Below the pieces are notes generated by a model. That model was given only the letters and a program-made list of their open reading frames with translations. It ran no database searches and was not told the origin of the DNA. From assembly GCA_001931875.2 (NCBI GenBank), contig MSJH02000212.1, positions 1-33,598 on the forward strand: DNA of 33,598 bases. Direction: 5' to 3'. This document shows, in pieces, positions 33,568 through 33,598 of this stretch. A program made the translations under genes and the position numbers. The stretch comes from Byssochlamys sp. IMV 00236. Its lineage: Eukaryota; Ascomycota; Eurotiomycetes; Eurotiales; Thermoascaceae. Every line of letters begins with the position of its first letter. Within the stretch, counting starts at the first letter, position 1.

Positions 33568-33598
<31 letters not shown>
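33146..33598. other. Upstream region of ferric reductase ending in a poly-A run
   Basis: About 450 bp. The part next to 33145 should hold the ferric reductase promoter. A 77-codon frame (33151-33384) is probably chance. The last 31 bases (33568-33598) are all A; this could be the 3' end of a poly-A retroelement or simply a contig edge at a homopolymer. Confidence 0.5.

Overview
The window is fungal nuclear DNA. Genes are split by many short introns (mostly 40-70 nt, GT...AG), the DNA is AT-rich, and pyrimidine tracts precede several start codons. The proteins and decayed transposons look like those of an early-diverging Mucoromycota (Mucorales-type) fungus. The assignment rests on family resemblance, not on a marker gene. 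The last 31 bases are a pure A run, so the window may end at a contig edge.

Left part (1-10 kb): a small beta-trefoil-like protein, an NADPH-dependent alkenal/one reductase and a cytosolic thioredoxin are the only intact genes. Between and beside them lie decayed sequences: a degenerate thioredoxin exon on the minus strand (4614-4779), a DIRS-type retrotransposon remnant (about 5300-6360), and a decayed Fanzor/TnpB-like gene (about 7636-9561, minus) carrying a nested ~190-bp MITE.

Middle part (10-24 kb) is compact and housekeeping-rich. It holds syntaxin-5/Sed5 (6 exons), a carnitine acetyltransferase ending in the peroxisomal signal SKL (3 exons), an alpha-arrestin (4 exons), a divergently transcribed VPS9-domain Rab5-type GEF (9 exons), ribosomal protein uS13/RPS18 with a start codon directly abutting an intron, NADH-cytochrome b5 reductase (5 exons), an unrecognised acidic 336-aa protein, and a Git1/phosphate-type MFS permease (4 exons). 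I solved the exon structures by hand; each keeps frame with GT-AG borders.

Right part (24-33.6 kb): a second probable Fanzor-like relic (N-terminal half only, 25189-26590, minus) next to a truncated Helitron N-terminal region (26885-28140, minus), followed by an RNF220-type RING ubiquitin ligase, TRM112, and a ferric reductase.

Themes: membrane traffic (Sed5, arrestin, VPS9 GEF) and redox (thioredoxin, alkenal reductase, b5 reductase, ferric reductase) recur. This is probably coincidence of neighbourhood and no operon logic applies. Convergent gene pairs have very short gaps (12 bp between TRM112 and the ferric reductase). The most notable content is the graveyard of mobile elements, especially two relics of the Fanzor (eukaryotic RNA-guided nuclease) superfamily. 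Both are clearly non-functional here.
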